Positions 44,801 through 56,465 of a stretch of 64,000 nt of DNA are shown one piece after another. A program made the translations under genes and the position numbers. Within the stretch, counting starts at the first letter, position 1. Each line of letters opens with the position of its first letter. The stretch covers positions 27,464,350 through 27,528,349 of the forward strand of contig CM055608.1 of the NCBI GenBank assembly GCA_029379385.1. The letters run 5' to 3'. The notes below the pieces were generated by a model that was not told the origin of the DNA, made no database searches, and worked only from the letters and a program-made list of their open reading frames with translations. This stretch comes from Quillaja saponaria. Taxonomy: Eukaryota; Streptophyta; Magnoliopsida; Fabales; Quillajaceae.

Positions 44801-47800
44801 CACTTTTTAAAACATTAGTTATGCCAGGCACTTCTTTGCTATGTTCTGTTATAATTTGTCAAAGAAGGGTATGGAGTTAGGAATTTGGATTGTGAATGAT
44901 TAGTAGTTACAGGCCATATTGATCATATGGTATTGCTATTATGAAGAGTTTCTTCATTCTTCCATGTGTTGGGGGCTATTCTATAGGCTAATATCTGGAG
45001 TTGCTGTCATGATTTTGTATATCTTGCCAAATGTATGTGCTTGTTGTCTAACAAGTAGGGATGAGACATTTATGTCTGGGATGATGGTGGCCTTAATTAA
45101 CATTTTTAGCACAAATCTCTGTTCAAGGGTGGGATACCAAACTGTAAGCCTTCTTTCCGTCATGGGTATATATATGCCAGTTGGCTGGATTTGAATATAT
45201 GCTTAACTCTGGTTGAGAGGTTGCAAAGGTGGCTATGATAACTAGTTAGTCATTTAAAGGCAAGGAAACGCTTGTTCTTTTCTTCTTGAGCAATGTTGCC
45301 TGGCTTGTGCCTCCCTTTTATAAGGATTGATGTAAGAGAAAACTAAGGTTTCAGGTATTAAGATCTGTCATTTGAAGCTAAGAAAAAACTATCTTTTGAA
45401 GAGACCACAATTCCATAGGCATGTTTTCTGTTTAGTTAAGAAAAACCTATTATGCCAACTTTTGAGCAACAAGCTGCATCAGTATTCATAATATATTCAC
45501 TTTCATATTGCTACTATCTTATATACTTGAGGAAAATACTTATCTAATGATGTTATTGTTTTGCATCTTCAGTGATTGAAGCAGCAAATGGATTGCAAGC
45601 ATGGAAGATTTTAGTGGATCTGACCAACCATGTTGATCTTGTTTTAACTGAGGTAGCTATGCCTTGCTTTTCAGGCATTGGTCTTCTATGCAAGATTATG
45701 AGCCACAAGACACGCAAAAATATCCCTGTGATTAGTAAGTTCTCCCTCCCCCCCCATTTTGTTATTGGTATTTGCGTGAGTCCTAGTATTGAAGTATTTC
45801 TGTTTCTTCCTACTTGCTGCTGAAAAGCTACTTTTTATCTATAGCTTCTAATGAGATTGGTTTGCAGTGATGTCCTGTCATGACTCAATGGGTATAGTCT
45901 TTAAGTGTTTATCAAAGGGTGCAGTTGACTTTTTAGTGAAGCCTATTCGGAAGAATGAGCTTAAAAACCTCTGGCAGCATGTTTGGAGGAGATGCCACAG
46001 TGTGAGTTGCTTTAACTTTCCATTTCTGATATCAGACATTCCATCTGTTTTGCTTCCTGTTTTTATATTTTGGACTGTTTACCAACAATTTACCTTTGCT
46101 AATGTACTAAGGTATCAGTGTCCTTTCTACATTGATGTTATGTAGAGTAAGACTCAAAATGATGTTGTGTCATTTTCAAAATGATTATTTGACATAGAAT
46201 GTGCCTTTGCATTTCTTCTTTCATTATGAAATCTAATTATCTTCAATACCTATCTCAGTCCAGTGGGAGTGGTAGCGAAAGTGGCACTCAAACTCAGAAG
46301 TCTGTAAAATCGAAGAGGCTCGAGAAGTCTGAAAATAATACTGGCAGTAGTGATGAGGATGACACTGGAAGCATAGGTGTGAATGTTGGGGTTGGAAGTG
46401 ACAATGGTAGTGGCACTCAGGTATGTACCTTGTTTTTTGTTAGTCAATTCACAAGATCATGTTTGATTGATATCCATCAACATAAAAGGTATATGATTCC
46501 ATTGAATCTTGGGCTTCATTGTGTTTCTTTCCTTGCCTTCCCTATGTATGTCAGTTGCTATGTGTATGATCTTAATGATTTTCCTCATTTTCTGTTTAAT
46601 ATGAAAATGTAGCAAATTTGGAAGCATAGTATAAAGAAAAGACTGGGCCTTACACAAGCATTGAGAAACCATCTTTCTCATTCATATTGGGAGAAATCTT
46701 TTCATAACTTTATGCTAGGTTGATACGGATTTTATGTGGTTATTCCCTTCTTGTAATATAAGTATTGATATTTGCAGAACTGAAGGACCGCAAAATCTCA
46801 TCTTATTAAGTTGGACAGCATCAATCATATACACATATGTTCAGCATGTAATTAGGCATCTTAAATATTCTTCTCCCAGATTTCAGAATGTGTTTCTCTA
46901 AATGTATACCTGTTAATTTGCTGCAACACTTTTGATATGCCTAATCAATACTGGGTGTTTGGTAAGCAAAAGCTACTTGCCTTTGTCATCATTTTCTCAT
47001 TCTGCAGAGCTCTTGGACTAAACGAGCGGGAGAATTTGACAGTCCTAGACCAATGTCACTATGGAATCAAATACCTGAATGTCCTGATAGCATTTGCGCA
47101 CAAGTTGTTCACTCAAATACTGAAATTTCTGAGAATAAGATGGTTCCTGAGTGCCAAGACCAGAAGGAACAACTTGGTATGGTTGGAAATATTTGGGTCT
47201 GCATGGCTTTGTATTAACTCTTTATAATCTCTCTCTCTCAGTCTCTACTCACGCACACAAATGTCCAAGGTCTACAAGGCGCTGTAAATATGTGCTTTAT
47301 GTGTATATTGATCTTCTTTTAATTTTTTTAACATATATTGCATATCCTATTTTTTCTAGACAATTAATAAGAGCTGATGATGGGCACGAATAGAGATATT
47401 GACTTACTTTTCAGCCCAGAAATAAGCTTCCACTGAAAATTGCAGGTGTGACACTAAGTAAACCATTTGATATAGGCCTTAATAAGTGCAACAAGCATAT
47501 CATTAGAGGACAACTGGACCTTAATTGTGAGAGTCCAACTAGCAAGCTAAGCTGCGAAGGTGCTGCACCAAGAGGTGCCATCACTAGCTCTTCTGATCCT
47601 CATATGCATAATGAAGAGTTTGAGGCCCCGAATAGGCGACCCACAATGTCTGACATTGGAAATATAGCCACTAACATTACTGAAGTGTTACCATCTCTTG
47701 AGCTCAGTTTAAAGAGACTCAGGAGAATTAAAGACACTGGAAACACTACCCAGGATGACAGGAATGTTTTGAGACGGTCAGACCTTTCAGCCTTCTCTAG

Positions 47801-50800
47801 GTATGAGTAATGCGCGAGGACATGATACAATTATTTTCTATTCTTTGACTTAAGACATTTATACAGTGTTTCTGAGATACTCTAGAACTGTTTTGGCCAC
47901 AGGTATAATGCATCCTCAAGTACTAAGAAATCTCCTATGTGGTATGTTGGAAGCAGTTCTCCATATAATAATAGCTTAGAAGCTACAAAGAAAGACTCAT
48001 CACACGACATGCAATCTCATTTAAGTGGCAATCCTCCCAACCATAACTCAAATGGTGCAAGCAACAACATTGATATGGGTTCCACTAACAATAATGCTTT
48101 TACGAAGTCAGCAGTTATGAGCGAGCCAGCAGTGGTATCCACGGTCAAATGTTTGTACTCGTCATCTGCTTTCCTGGAACATACTGCTCAACAAGTTTTA
48201 TTACATGGCACTGATGATATGACAGCGAAGACACTGCTAGCACCATCAGGAGGCATACAAAGCGATCCGCAAATCCAGCACCTCTATCACCATATAGATA
48301 ACAAAATGCTACGACAGCTGACACGTGATCACGATGATGTGTCATTAAAGAAAATGGCGGCTGCTGTGCCACATTGTGGGTCATCAACTGTGTTGGATGT
48401 GCTTGTTGAAGGTAATGTCGGAAACTGTAGTATCAATGGAAGTGTGTCAGGCAGTAACAATGGAAGCAATGGTCAAAATGGGAACAGCACTGCAGTTAAT
48501 ACTGGTGGGACAAACATGGAAAGTTGTAACAGAACTTCTGGGAATAGTGGAAATGGTGGCACTAGTGGGAGTGGAAGTGCTAGCATAGTGGATCAAAACA
48601 AGACTTCCCAGAGAGAAGCAGCCTTGACTAAATTTCGCCAGAAGAGAAAAGAGAGATGCTTCCAGAAAAAGGTAACTTACCTTCATTCTTATGCGTGGTC
48701 ATCTGTATGTCATTAATGAAAGTTTCTGATTGTACATACTCCTCTTCCTGACTTTCAACTTGCTTCCCGTTCATCTCTTTTTTTCTTCCTTTTATATTTT
48801 TCCCTCTCCCTCTCTCCATCTCTTTCTGAGCAATTGCATTGTGACTGTTGTCTTTTTCTTGCATTAATCTGGTTTATTTGGCTTTACATTGCTGAGGGTT
48901 CAATGAGAACTACATGTATGTTTCTTTTTTCTTTTTTTCTTTTTTTTAACTTCAATTAAACGGAATATCAAGTTCCAGATTTCTATAGGACTTATATACC
49001 ATCCTTGTGATACATGCACGTGATGTGCATCTTTGACATACACTATCCTGCATATTTGAACTGTTACTAACAGGTTGGATATATAGTGTATAAGATTGTG
49101 AAAAATATATATGTGTTGCAACTTAGACTCTATGAAACATTAGATCTCGACTGCTTCTTTTATTCCCTGAATATATATATGATTTCAACATCCTTCCTGT
49201 TTATGGTTTTCTTTTCTTTTGGTACTTCATCCCCTTGACTTATCTATTATGCTTGTAGAGAAATCAGTTCATTAATGCCAACATTTATTTATTTAATTAA
49301 AGAAAATCTTATGACCATTTAATTACTACTATATTCTGAGATCTCATTTTAATTCTATAATTAACAATTCTGAGAACATGACGGCACTGGCAGACTCGAC
49401 CTGAAAAACCATAAACAGGTGGCCACTAGGCTTTATACAACAAACTAGATTTGAACTGCCGCAGGCAAACTTGATGATATGAAAAGTCCTAGGTTTTCTA
49501 TGTTAAACCAGTTAAAAAATATAAATTTGTTTCTGTGGGCTAAAAATAAGTAATAATCTAATATTGATGGACCAGCATTGAAAAAGAAAATGCATCCATG
49601 GGCCATGACCTCTAATGAAACTAGGGATTAGTGCTTATTTTATAGCCACACTCAACATCCTTATATTCTACTAAGTAATGTGGGAATTTCAATAGTTTCA
49701 GAACTCTTGTTTTATCTTTTGCTTCTTCTTCTTCTTGTTCATTGCTAAGAACTTCACGTTTCTGTCACCCCTTGCATAAAATATATATAATAGATTACAC
49801 AAAATCAAACCAACATTCATGAATACATCAATATACATACAAGTACATCTATAGTCGAAATATAGTTATGTAAAAACAATAAGTTTTTAGGTCATGTTAT
49901 TGTTGAATTTAAGAAAATAACCTTTTAGAGTAAAATGTTGATATCTATATTCTAAAAAGTTTTGATGAGAAGATAAACCTACTTCGATTATTTATGTAGC
50001 AAAGAAATAAAAACCTTACATTTCTTATGTAACTTTTAAGTTCACTATGACTATTGTAATTAGGATAGACGATTGTGTACATTTATCTTCCTCCGTATCT
50101 TGTAAGTAAGGATGCACACATTTAGCCTTTGTTTGAAAACAAAACAAGGGGAAAGAAAAAGGAAGAGAAAAAAGTGGAGAGGAGAATCTCTCCTCTTATC
50201 TGGGAAGGAAAGAAAGTTTAAGGGGTGACAATAGAAGAAAGTTGTTTATGAACAAAATACCTTATACTTCTATTATTTTTTATGGAAAAAGAAATTTCAT
50301 TAAAAGAGAAGGATATACAGGAGAAGGACAAGAAGTCCTACTACGTAATGGATTTAATGGAATAAAAAAAGAAAAGAAATATGCAATCTTAAAACAAGGG
50401 GTTTGTCAATCATATTGCATGTTGACTAAAGAAACATCTTGAAACACTCCTGAGCACCAAAGGAAAGAGAGGAAAGTGATTTTATCCCAAACAAAATGCC
50501 ATGGGAGACGGCATTCACGAAAAATTCTCCCATTTCATTCCAACCACACACCCTAAATAACTGCAAAGAAAGCACAACTCTACAAACGTTTGACATCCTT
50601 TCTCCCCTCAAAGCTTCGGTAGATTGTGGTCAAAAGATCATGCAAAGAATTTGGATAGACCCAAGAAATGTTGAAAGTATCAAACAATCTACACCGAAGA
50701 CTCCAAGCCAAAGGACAGTGAAGAAAGACCTTAAACTTCTATTATATTCCTTCCAAATAAGTATTAGCTAGGTGTAAACTTGTGATTTATGATATCTAAA

Positions 50801-52951
50801 TAAGAAACATTCTGATCTCTCCATTTTCTTTACACGTGTGAAGGGATTGATTTATTGGTTCCAACATCAAAATTTTCTCTCCAATATCATTCTTCCTAGT
50901 TTCCTCTTGGTTCCTAAATTAGTGAATTACTGAATTCTTTCCTCCCATTTGAACATCTTCCAAATGAAGCATTAGTTACATGGGTTGCAGTTTCACCATT
51001 TCAATGTGATCTTCTAGTAAAGTTTTACTTCTATATATATGTGTTACAACTTACAATCAACAACAAACTGGTTAAATAATAAAAGTGTTGCCGCCAGAGA
51101 TTGAGTGATCTTCTGATAGGTTTTTTGAGGCATTATAAGTGCAGAGTACATCTATAGGAATGATACCTGAACCTATAGAGTTACAGGTGGCCAACAAATT
51201 AAGTTTTATTTGTGGTTGTAGATAAAAGTAAAATTCAGTAGATATTGTGGTTTGTCTTCCTTATAATGAGTGTGGGATGATCTTTGACATTAGTGGTTTT
51301 TAAGTACACAAAAAATGAAATATGAAAAATTGAAGAACAAAACGTGGAAGTGAAGTTGATATTATGTTATAGAGGATTAATACAAAAGTTGCGGAGGCTT
51401 TGAAAAGTAGCAGATGTTTGAGATTTTTTGCACAACTTATGGCACTTGATGGTACCAAGAAAATTGTGGATGAATGGTTATCATGGAATAACTAAAGAAG
51501 AAAGAGGAATGAAATAGGTTAGGTTCAGATATGGCAATGAAATGTCGCCCTATGCAGATGGACTGACATCAGGAAAAAGGAATGGAATCTTGTGTAACGA
51601 AGAAGGTTCATCTGTTTCTGGACATGCAGGCTTTTGTGTTGTAAATTGGAAACTGTCCGCATTTAGGCTGTTAAACAAGATTAATGGCATTTCCCGAAAT
51701 CCCATATGATTAAAAAAGAGAAAATGAAAAAGAAATAACCACTTCTATTTAACTTTAGTCTCTATTAACTATCTCTTTTTGTTGCTAGTATGTTTTTCCT
51801 TTTTCTTGTTAAACCTGAAGTCTTAATTTCAAATGCTATATGCTAAAGGTCATACATATGTGTATTCTGTTTGCTGCAAGTTCTATCTGGTTTCTTTCCA
51901 TAAGCAATAGATGGCGACATGGCTAGAACGAGAAATTTCTGAGATATGTTGCTGACATGATTGATTGAGTGACCAATGTTAAAAGAGTTTAAGATTGATA
52001 TCTTACTCTTAATTTATGATAGCAAAAACCAAAGTTTTCTTTAATTACGGAAACAAAATCCATGAAAAATTGTTATTTCTTTTCTTGGAACATATTATCA
52101 TTTAAGGATAAAATTTATTTATTTTGATAAGTAATGATTTATTAACAAGAAAGAGTTATATCTTTGTGCAGATAAAATGAGATCCCAGTAAAAAAGAAAA
52201 ATAAATTAAAGTTTAGATTAGCCAAAGGTAAGGTCAGAGAGAACTGTCAGAAAAAGAATATTTTTCGTCAATCCGGACTCTTATTTTTTATTTGATCAGT
52301 TTTAACGTGTAGGTTGCCTTTCTTTTCCATTTTAACTATTCCAGTTGATTTCAAAATAAAGGTGAGTTGACAAAATATGAGCTTTTAATAATTGTAACAG
52401 CAGCTTGGATGTGTGCATCTGCACTTTAAAGGAGCAGGGTGTGTGTGGCGCCCTGTGTGGTGTGTTTGGGGGGCTGCCAAAAATGTTATTCAATGAACAG
52501 CTTAGTATGTGATAGTAAATGAAGCGATGGACCTTATAATGTTTAGTTCTTATTCTTTCATCAGTGCTGATTCGTTTTTCCTTACATTGTAAAATTTAAC
52601 TAAATTGTTGACGGGATTTGTTTTCTTATCGCTTCCTATTTATTTAAAGTCTTAACTTTGTTCTTTTGTTGCAAGTACACAAATAAGATTCCATCTTCAT
52701 AAATCGTTTCTGAAGTTGTTTGTTACATACAATGAGTCCATTGAGAAGTTTGGATGCCCTATCATTGTGTAAGCAGAGTGGATTCCCGCACCTGTTATAA
52801 TTAGATGTAGTTATATGTGGAATTTCTCTAGTTGTAGAAATTTTCAGTTATACTCTTGAAATTTCAGGTCCGTTACCAAAGCAGAAAGAAATTGGCTGAG
52901 CAAAGACCTCGTTTTCGTGGACAATTTGTTCGGTACTCAGGGAATGAATGA
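41851..52951 (+). CDS. PRR7: pseudo-response regulator 7 (PRR7/PRR37), circadian clock repressor
   Basis: Eight coding exons: 41851-42187, 45573-45734, 45868-46001, 46259-46420, 47008-47176, 47446-47800, 47903-48671 and 52868-52951, all in phase, giving 723 aa. PRR7 is a nuclear repressor of CCA1/LHY in the morning loop of the plant clock. The receiver-like domain (about 87-205) begins [16 protein letters not shown]. The phospho-acceptor Asp is replaced by Glu in [10 protein letters not shown] (E138), the defining PRR feature. The middle is Ser/Asn/Gly-rich and includes [13 protein letters not shown] and the conserved [10 protein letters not shown] block. The CCT domain (about 677-719) reads [20 protein letters not shown], then [20 protein letters not shown]; most homologs have RPRVRGQF. 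The CCT exon is separated by a 4.2-kb intron. The leader is spliced and holds uORFs. ATG 41851 ([10 protein letters not shown]) matches PRR7-type N termini. Introns hold a hAT-like and a LINE remnant. Confidence 0.96.
43991..44814. mobile_element. about 820-bp hAT-like element in PRR7 intron
   Basis: The left end TGTTGTGAAAAGCACGCCTAGGCGC and the right end, read inward, TGTTTTAAAAAGTGCTAGGCGC form imperfect inverted repeats. TTAGTTAT occurs at 43979-43986 and 44815-44822, an exact 8-bp duplication, although four bases (ATGG) lie between the left copy and the recognisable terminus. Subterminal DNA is full of GCCTAGGCG words, as in many plant hAT-derived repeats. A 54-codon frame (44342-44506, [10 protein letters not shown]...) with an acidic tail may be a relic of the transposase C terminus. 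Confidence 0.65.
50270..50725 (-). mobile_element. LINE (L1-type) 3' fragment with zf-RVT remains
   Basis: The minus strand of 50590-50720 translates as [20 protein letters not shown], then [20 protein letters not shown], closely resembling the zinc-binding C-terminal domain that follows plant LINE reverse transcriptases. Downstream, in other frames, [10 protein letters not shown] and WDKITFLSF continue the family pattern with stops and shifts between. The 3' tail (AGAAATTTCATTAAAAGAG, TACAGGAG on plus) ends next to a T-rich run. It is dead, 5'-truncated and antisense to PRR7 in its last intron. Confidence 0.7.
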
Positions 52952-55900
52952 GAACGTAAGCAAAGGAGCAGATATCTAATTCAACTTACATAAACGTGGA
53001 TTTTCCTGTGACGACTGAGCATGTAAAAAGAATGTATGTACTCTTTGTTAGTGGTAGAACAATTTGTGTAGAATGTAAGAGTTCCGAGCCATGGGTTTTA
53101 TTCTGTTGCTGTGTCAAACTGATTGCCAGTGATATGAGGTGGGCGATGTGTTCATAAAATTCAGTTGGATGTTTGGGGAACTATCATCATTTTTCAGAAG
53201 TTTAAACTGCAAATATGATGCTGGAAATATGAATGCATCACTACTGCAAGTTTGATTGTATGGTGCAAACTTGATTTACAGTTCTCTCTTTTGAGGATTC
53301 AAATCCTCTCATGTTTTTGTAGGAACAAAGTTTGATCATGATTGAGGAAGACAGATGAAAGGAAAAATTGTTTTTAAAATCTGAATATGTTTTTAAATTA
53401 TATATACTCTTAGAAAGAATTGGTATGTTTCTATTATTGGAGCATGTCTTCTATTTAATATGTGAGGATCAAAATCTCTTTTTTGAAAGGTTTATTTATT
53501 TTTATGAACTTTTAAAAAAGTTAATGTAACTGCAAATTATATGCTCCAAAATCTCATCAATTATGGGTGGGAATGGTATCCTACGTTGTATATCCGAGAC
53601 CAAACTGTAATTGCACTACGTTGTACATCACAGTATGACACATTTCTTGAATAACATTAACTTGCACCCAAGCAGCAACCAACCATACAACCAACAGCTA
53701 ACATCTTTAATTTCTTCATGTGCCATTTTAAATTCACCGGATGCCTACGCTGTTGTGAGCAATGAGTTTTAATCTTTTATGTTTCTTCAAATAGATTTAT
53801 TAATCTTTGTAATTTGTGTTGATATATTAATAATAAAGATTTAGTAGATATAAATGATTGATCAAAAATGCTTTAATAGATGTCGAGTAATTTGATTTTA
53901 TTTTAATAATAATAAAATAATTATTTTATCTAAAATATTAAATTATTATATTTCGTTTTTTAGAAGTATCACTAGCAAAAAATAAATGAAAGTTAAATTG
54001 TTATATATAAGATCTTATTGTACTACTCTCCACATCAAATAATCATCTTTATAATGAAACAAAAAAGCAAATATTATCTACTATAAGAAATACCAACCTA
54101 AACTCGAAAAATAGTAGCAAATAGAAATTGGTAGTAGTATTGCAGCTGGGAGGGGGGAGCACCATTGGCACGTGAGATATAGAGACAGCCAACTACCAGT
54201 CACAACCCATAAAATATCAGTTTTGGTCTTTTTCAAGATTAATTTATAGCCTTCTAGGGATAGTCTACACTACCCCACGTGTCCTCATACTTTCCAACTC
54301 TCGAGTCTCAACTAACGTTCAAAAACCTCTCAACTAATCCTCAAACCCCTTCACTACATGACAATTTACACATATGTTTACATTTTCTATTAATACTTAA
54401 ATGTATCAAATTTACCTAATACATACTTTGTCTGAGATTTTGAAAAAATTCTTTTCCAGTTTGTTTGATATATCACTACATATCATATAAAAAATACAAA
54501 ATTATTGTCGAGAATTTAATTTAAATAATTAATACTTGATTCTTATTTTTTAATGCCTAATTTGAACACTTTCAAATTTTGTCTTGATTTCTATAAAACG
54601 AAGATATGAAAAATAACATCTTGAAAGGAAAAGTTAGTACATTATTGCAAAGTAATGGAGAATATATTGGCTAATAATTTAAAAGATCATTATGAAAAGC
54701 ATAATGCAACCTCCTTAGATTGCAAAAGGGTTATTGATGAGGCGACTAGCCTTTCCTACAGTAGCACACAAAATTTATAGGTGCTTCCATAATTGAGGGT
54801 CCAATGTTAAATGGAATTTAACCAAATAACTTCTTGTATGACTTGGAGAGACTGGACAAGAAAATTTATATTATATACCTTTAAAAAGATATGGGATTCA
54901 GAGAGCACTAGGTGTAGAAACCCCCAATCACACTTGCATACAAAACCCCAAAACCCAGACTACAAAATTCTCAAAAATGTATTTTTTTTTTTTAAAGTAC
55001 AAAAGGGAAAAATAAATTAATAAAACAACCATGTGATATCTTATGATTATCTAATACCCCTTGGAGGGGATTCAATTGAAACCAGCACTTAGTGGTTGTT
55101 TTTTCTTGGTTTCTTTGGGTTTTGGTCTGCAAGTTTTCATTTTTATATCAGTTGTATGAATTACCTTGATTTTTGTTTCAGACCATCTGAAAGTACGTCT
55201 CTCTTTTTTTCTTCCTCTTCCTCTAAAGGGTCACTGTTCAAAAGTCTTTGGAGCTGATAACCATTCAGAGCTTTACAGTATATTAAGCATGGGTTTTGAA
55301 TGTAAAGTTGATTAAGGTTGTTCTCTCTCACATTGAGGCCAAATTTTTGAGTTTATGACTCTTTTTTATCAAAATTTCTACCATATACTATAAGCTGTGG
55401 ATTTCGAGAATATTTTCTTATAAAATTCTTGGCTTGGAAATGCAGATCAAGCTGAAAGTTATCAACCTCAGAGTATGAGAATTTGTGGAAGCAAACCAAC
55501 ATTTTAGTGGGTTTCCCGTTGGCAATCTGGTCAGTTCCACTTCCCCTCCTTTTGATATTCCCATAATTGATTGACTTTTTTGGGATTCTGGTTATGTATG
55601 ATTCATGATCCAAAGGACCAAAGCTGAGGATGTCCATTCCATATTTCTCGTCAATTTGTTTTGAAACTTCAATTTTTGTTAATTAGAAGGGATGTAAATA
55701 GTTACGTTTCACTTTATAATTGGTTTTGTTGAGTGTCAAATTTTCCTATCAGTTACTGCGGGTGCTGGCAATAAGGTATAACATATTTTATTCAAGGGTG
55801 TGCATCTCTTTTAAAGAAATATATGTATATATATATAGTTCTTCCAGCATGAACAATTACACGCCCTTAAAAAAAAGACCAAATTTTACTGCCTGGAAAT

Positions 55901-56465
55901 ACAGAAGTTAGTTACTGGATCAACTGAAAGAACTTCGATATGGAAATAAATGATCTTTTGTTTATAGGTTTGCAGTGACATGTTCTGATATGATCTTAAA
56001 TTGTGTCTCGGCTCTTTCCAATTTTGATATGTGGAAGGATTTAAAGGCATAAAGGTTCTCGTGAAACTTACAGAGATAAAGGGGTTTTGGAATTTCCTCC
56101 TTACCTCTGTCTTCCATACAGCAACTTAGTATGAATCAGTTCTTACTTTCTAACCTATGTATGTTATAATTCAATTTTTTTGCATCTAGTCTTTTTGATG
56201 CTAAGTAATAGAACCCCTTTCAATTGCTGGTACGCAGAGGTTCATTTTGGTCTTGTGACAATGAGAGTTACATTAGCAAAAGTAACTTCTTGCATATATT
56301 AATTTAAGGCCGGCATTATTGAAAGCTTTTAACCTTTCTGTTACTGTCATCAGGATTTCTGACTGGTACAGCTGTAGGATGAAGGGAAGTCAGAATTCCC
56401 ATTTTCTTATACTATAATATCACGCATAAAGTGAAGAAAATTTTCCAAACATTATAGTTATTAAA
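52952..56465. other. PRR7-WRKY44 intergenic and WRKY44 leader
   Basis: No gene is seen. The first few hundred bases hold the PRR7 3' UTR. Bases from about 55000 have the pyrimidine-rich look of a WRKY44 promoter and leader, possibly with a leader intron, but I cannot fix the transcription start. Confidence 0.4.

Noticed and set aside
45981..46000. Loss of a receiver Asp as evidence that PRR7 is broken
   Set aside because: Glu in place of the phospho-acceptor Asp is the normal state of plant pseudo-response regulators.
46937..47227. Open frames around the 47008-47176 PRR7 exon
   Set aside because: Another frame of the same exon gives the conserved [13 protein letters not shown], so these are shadows.
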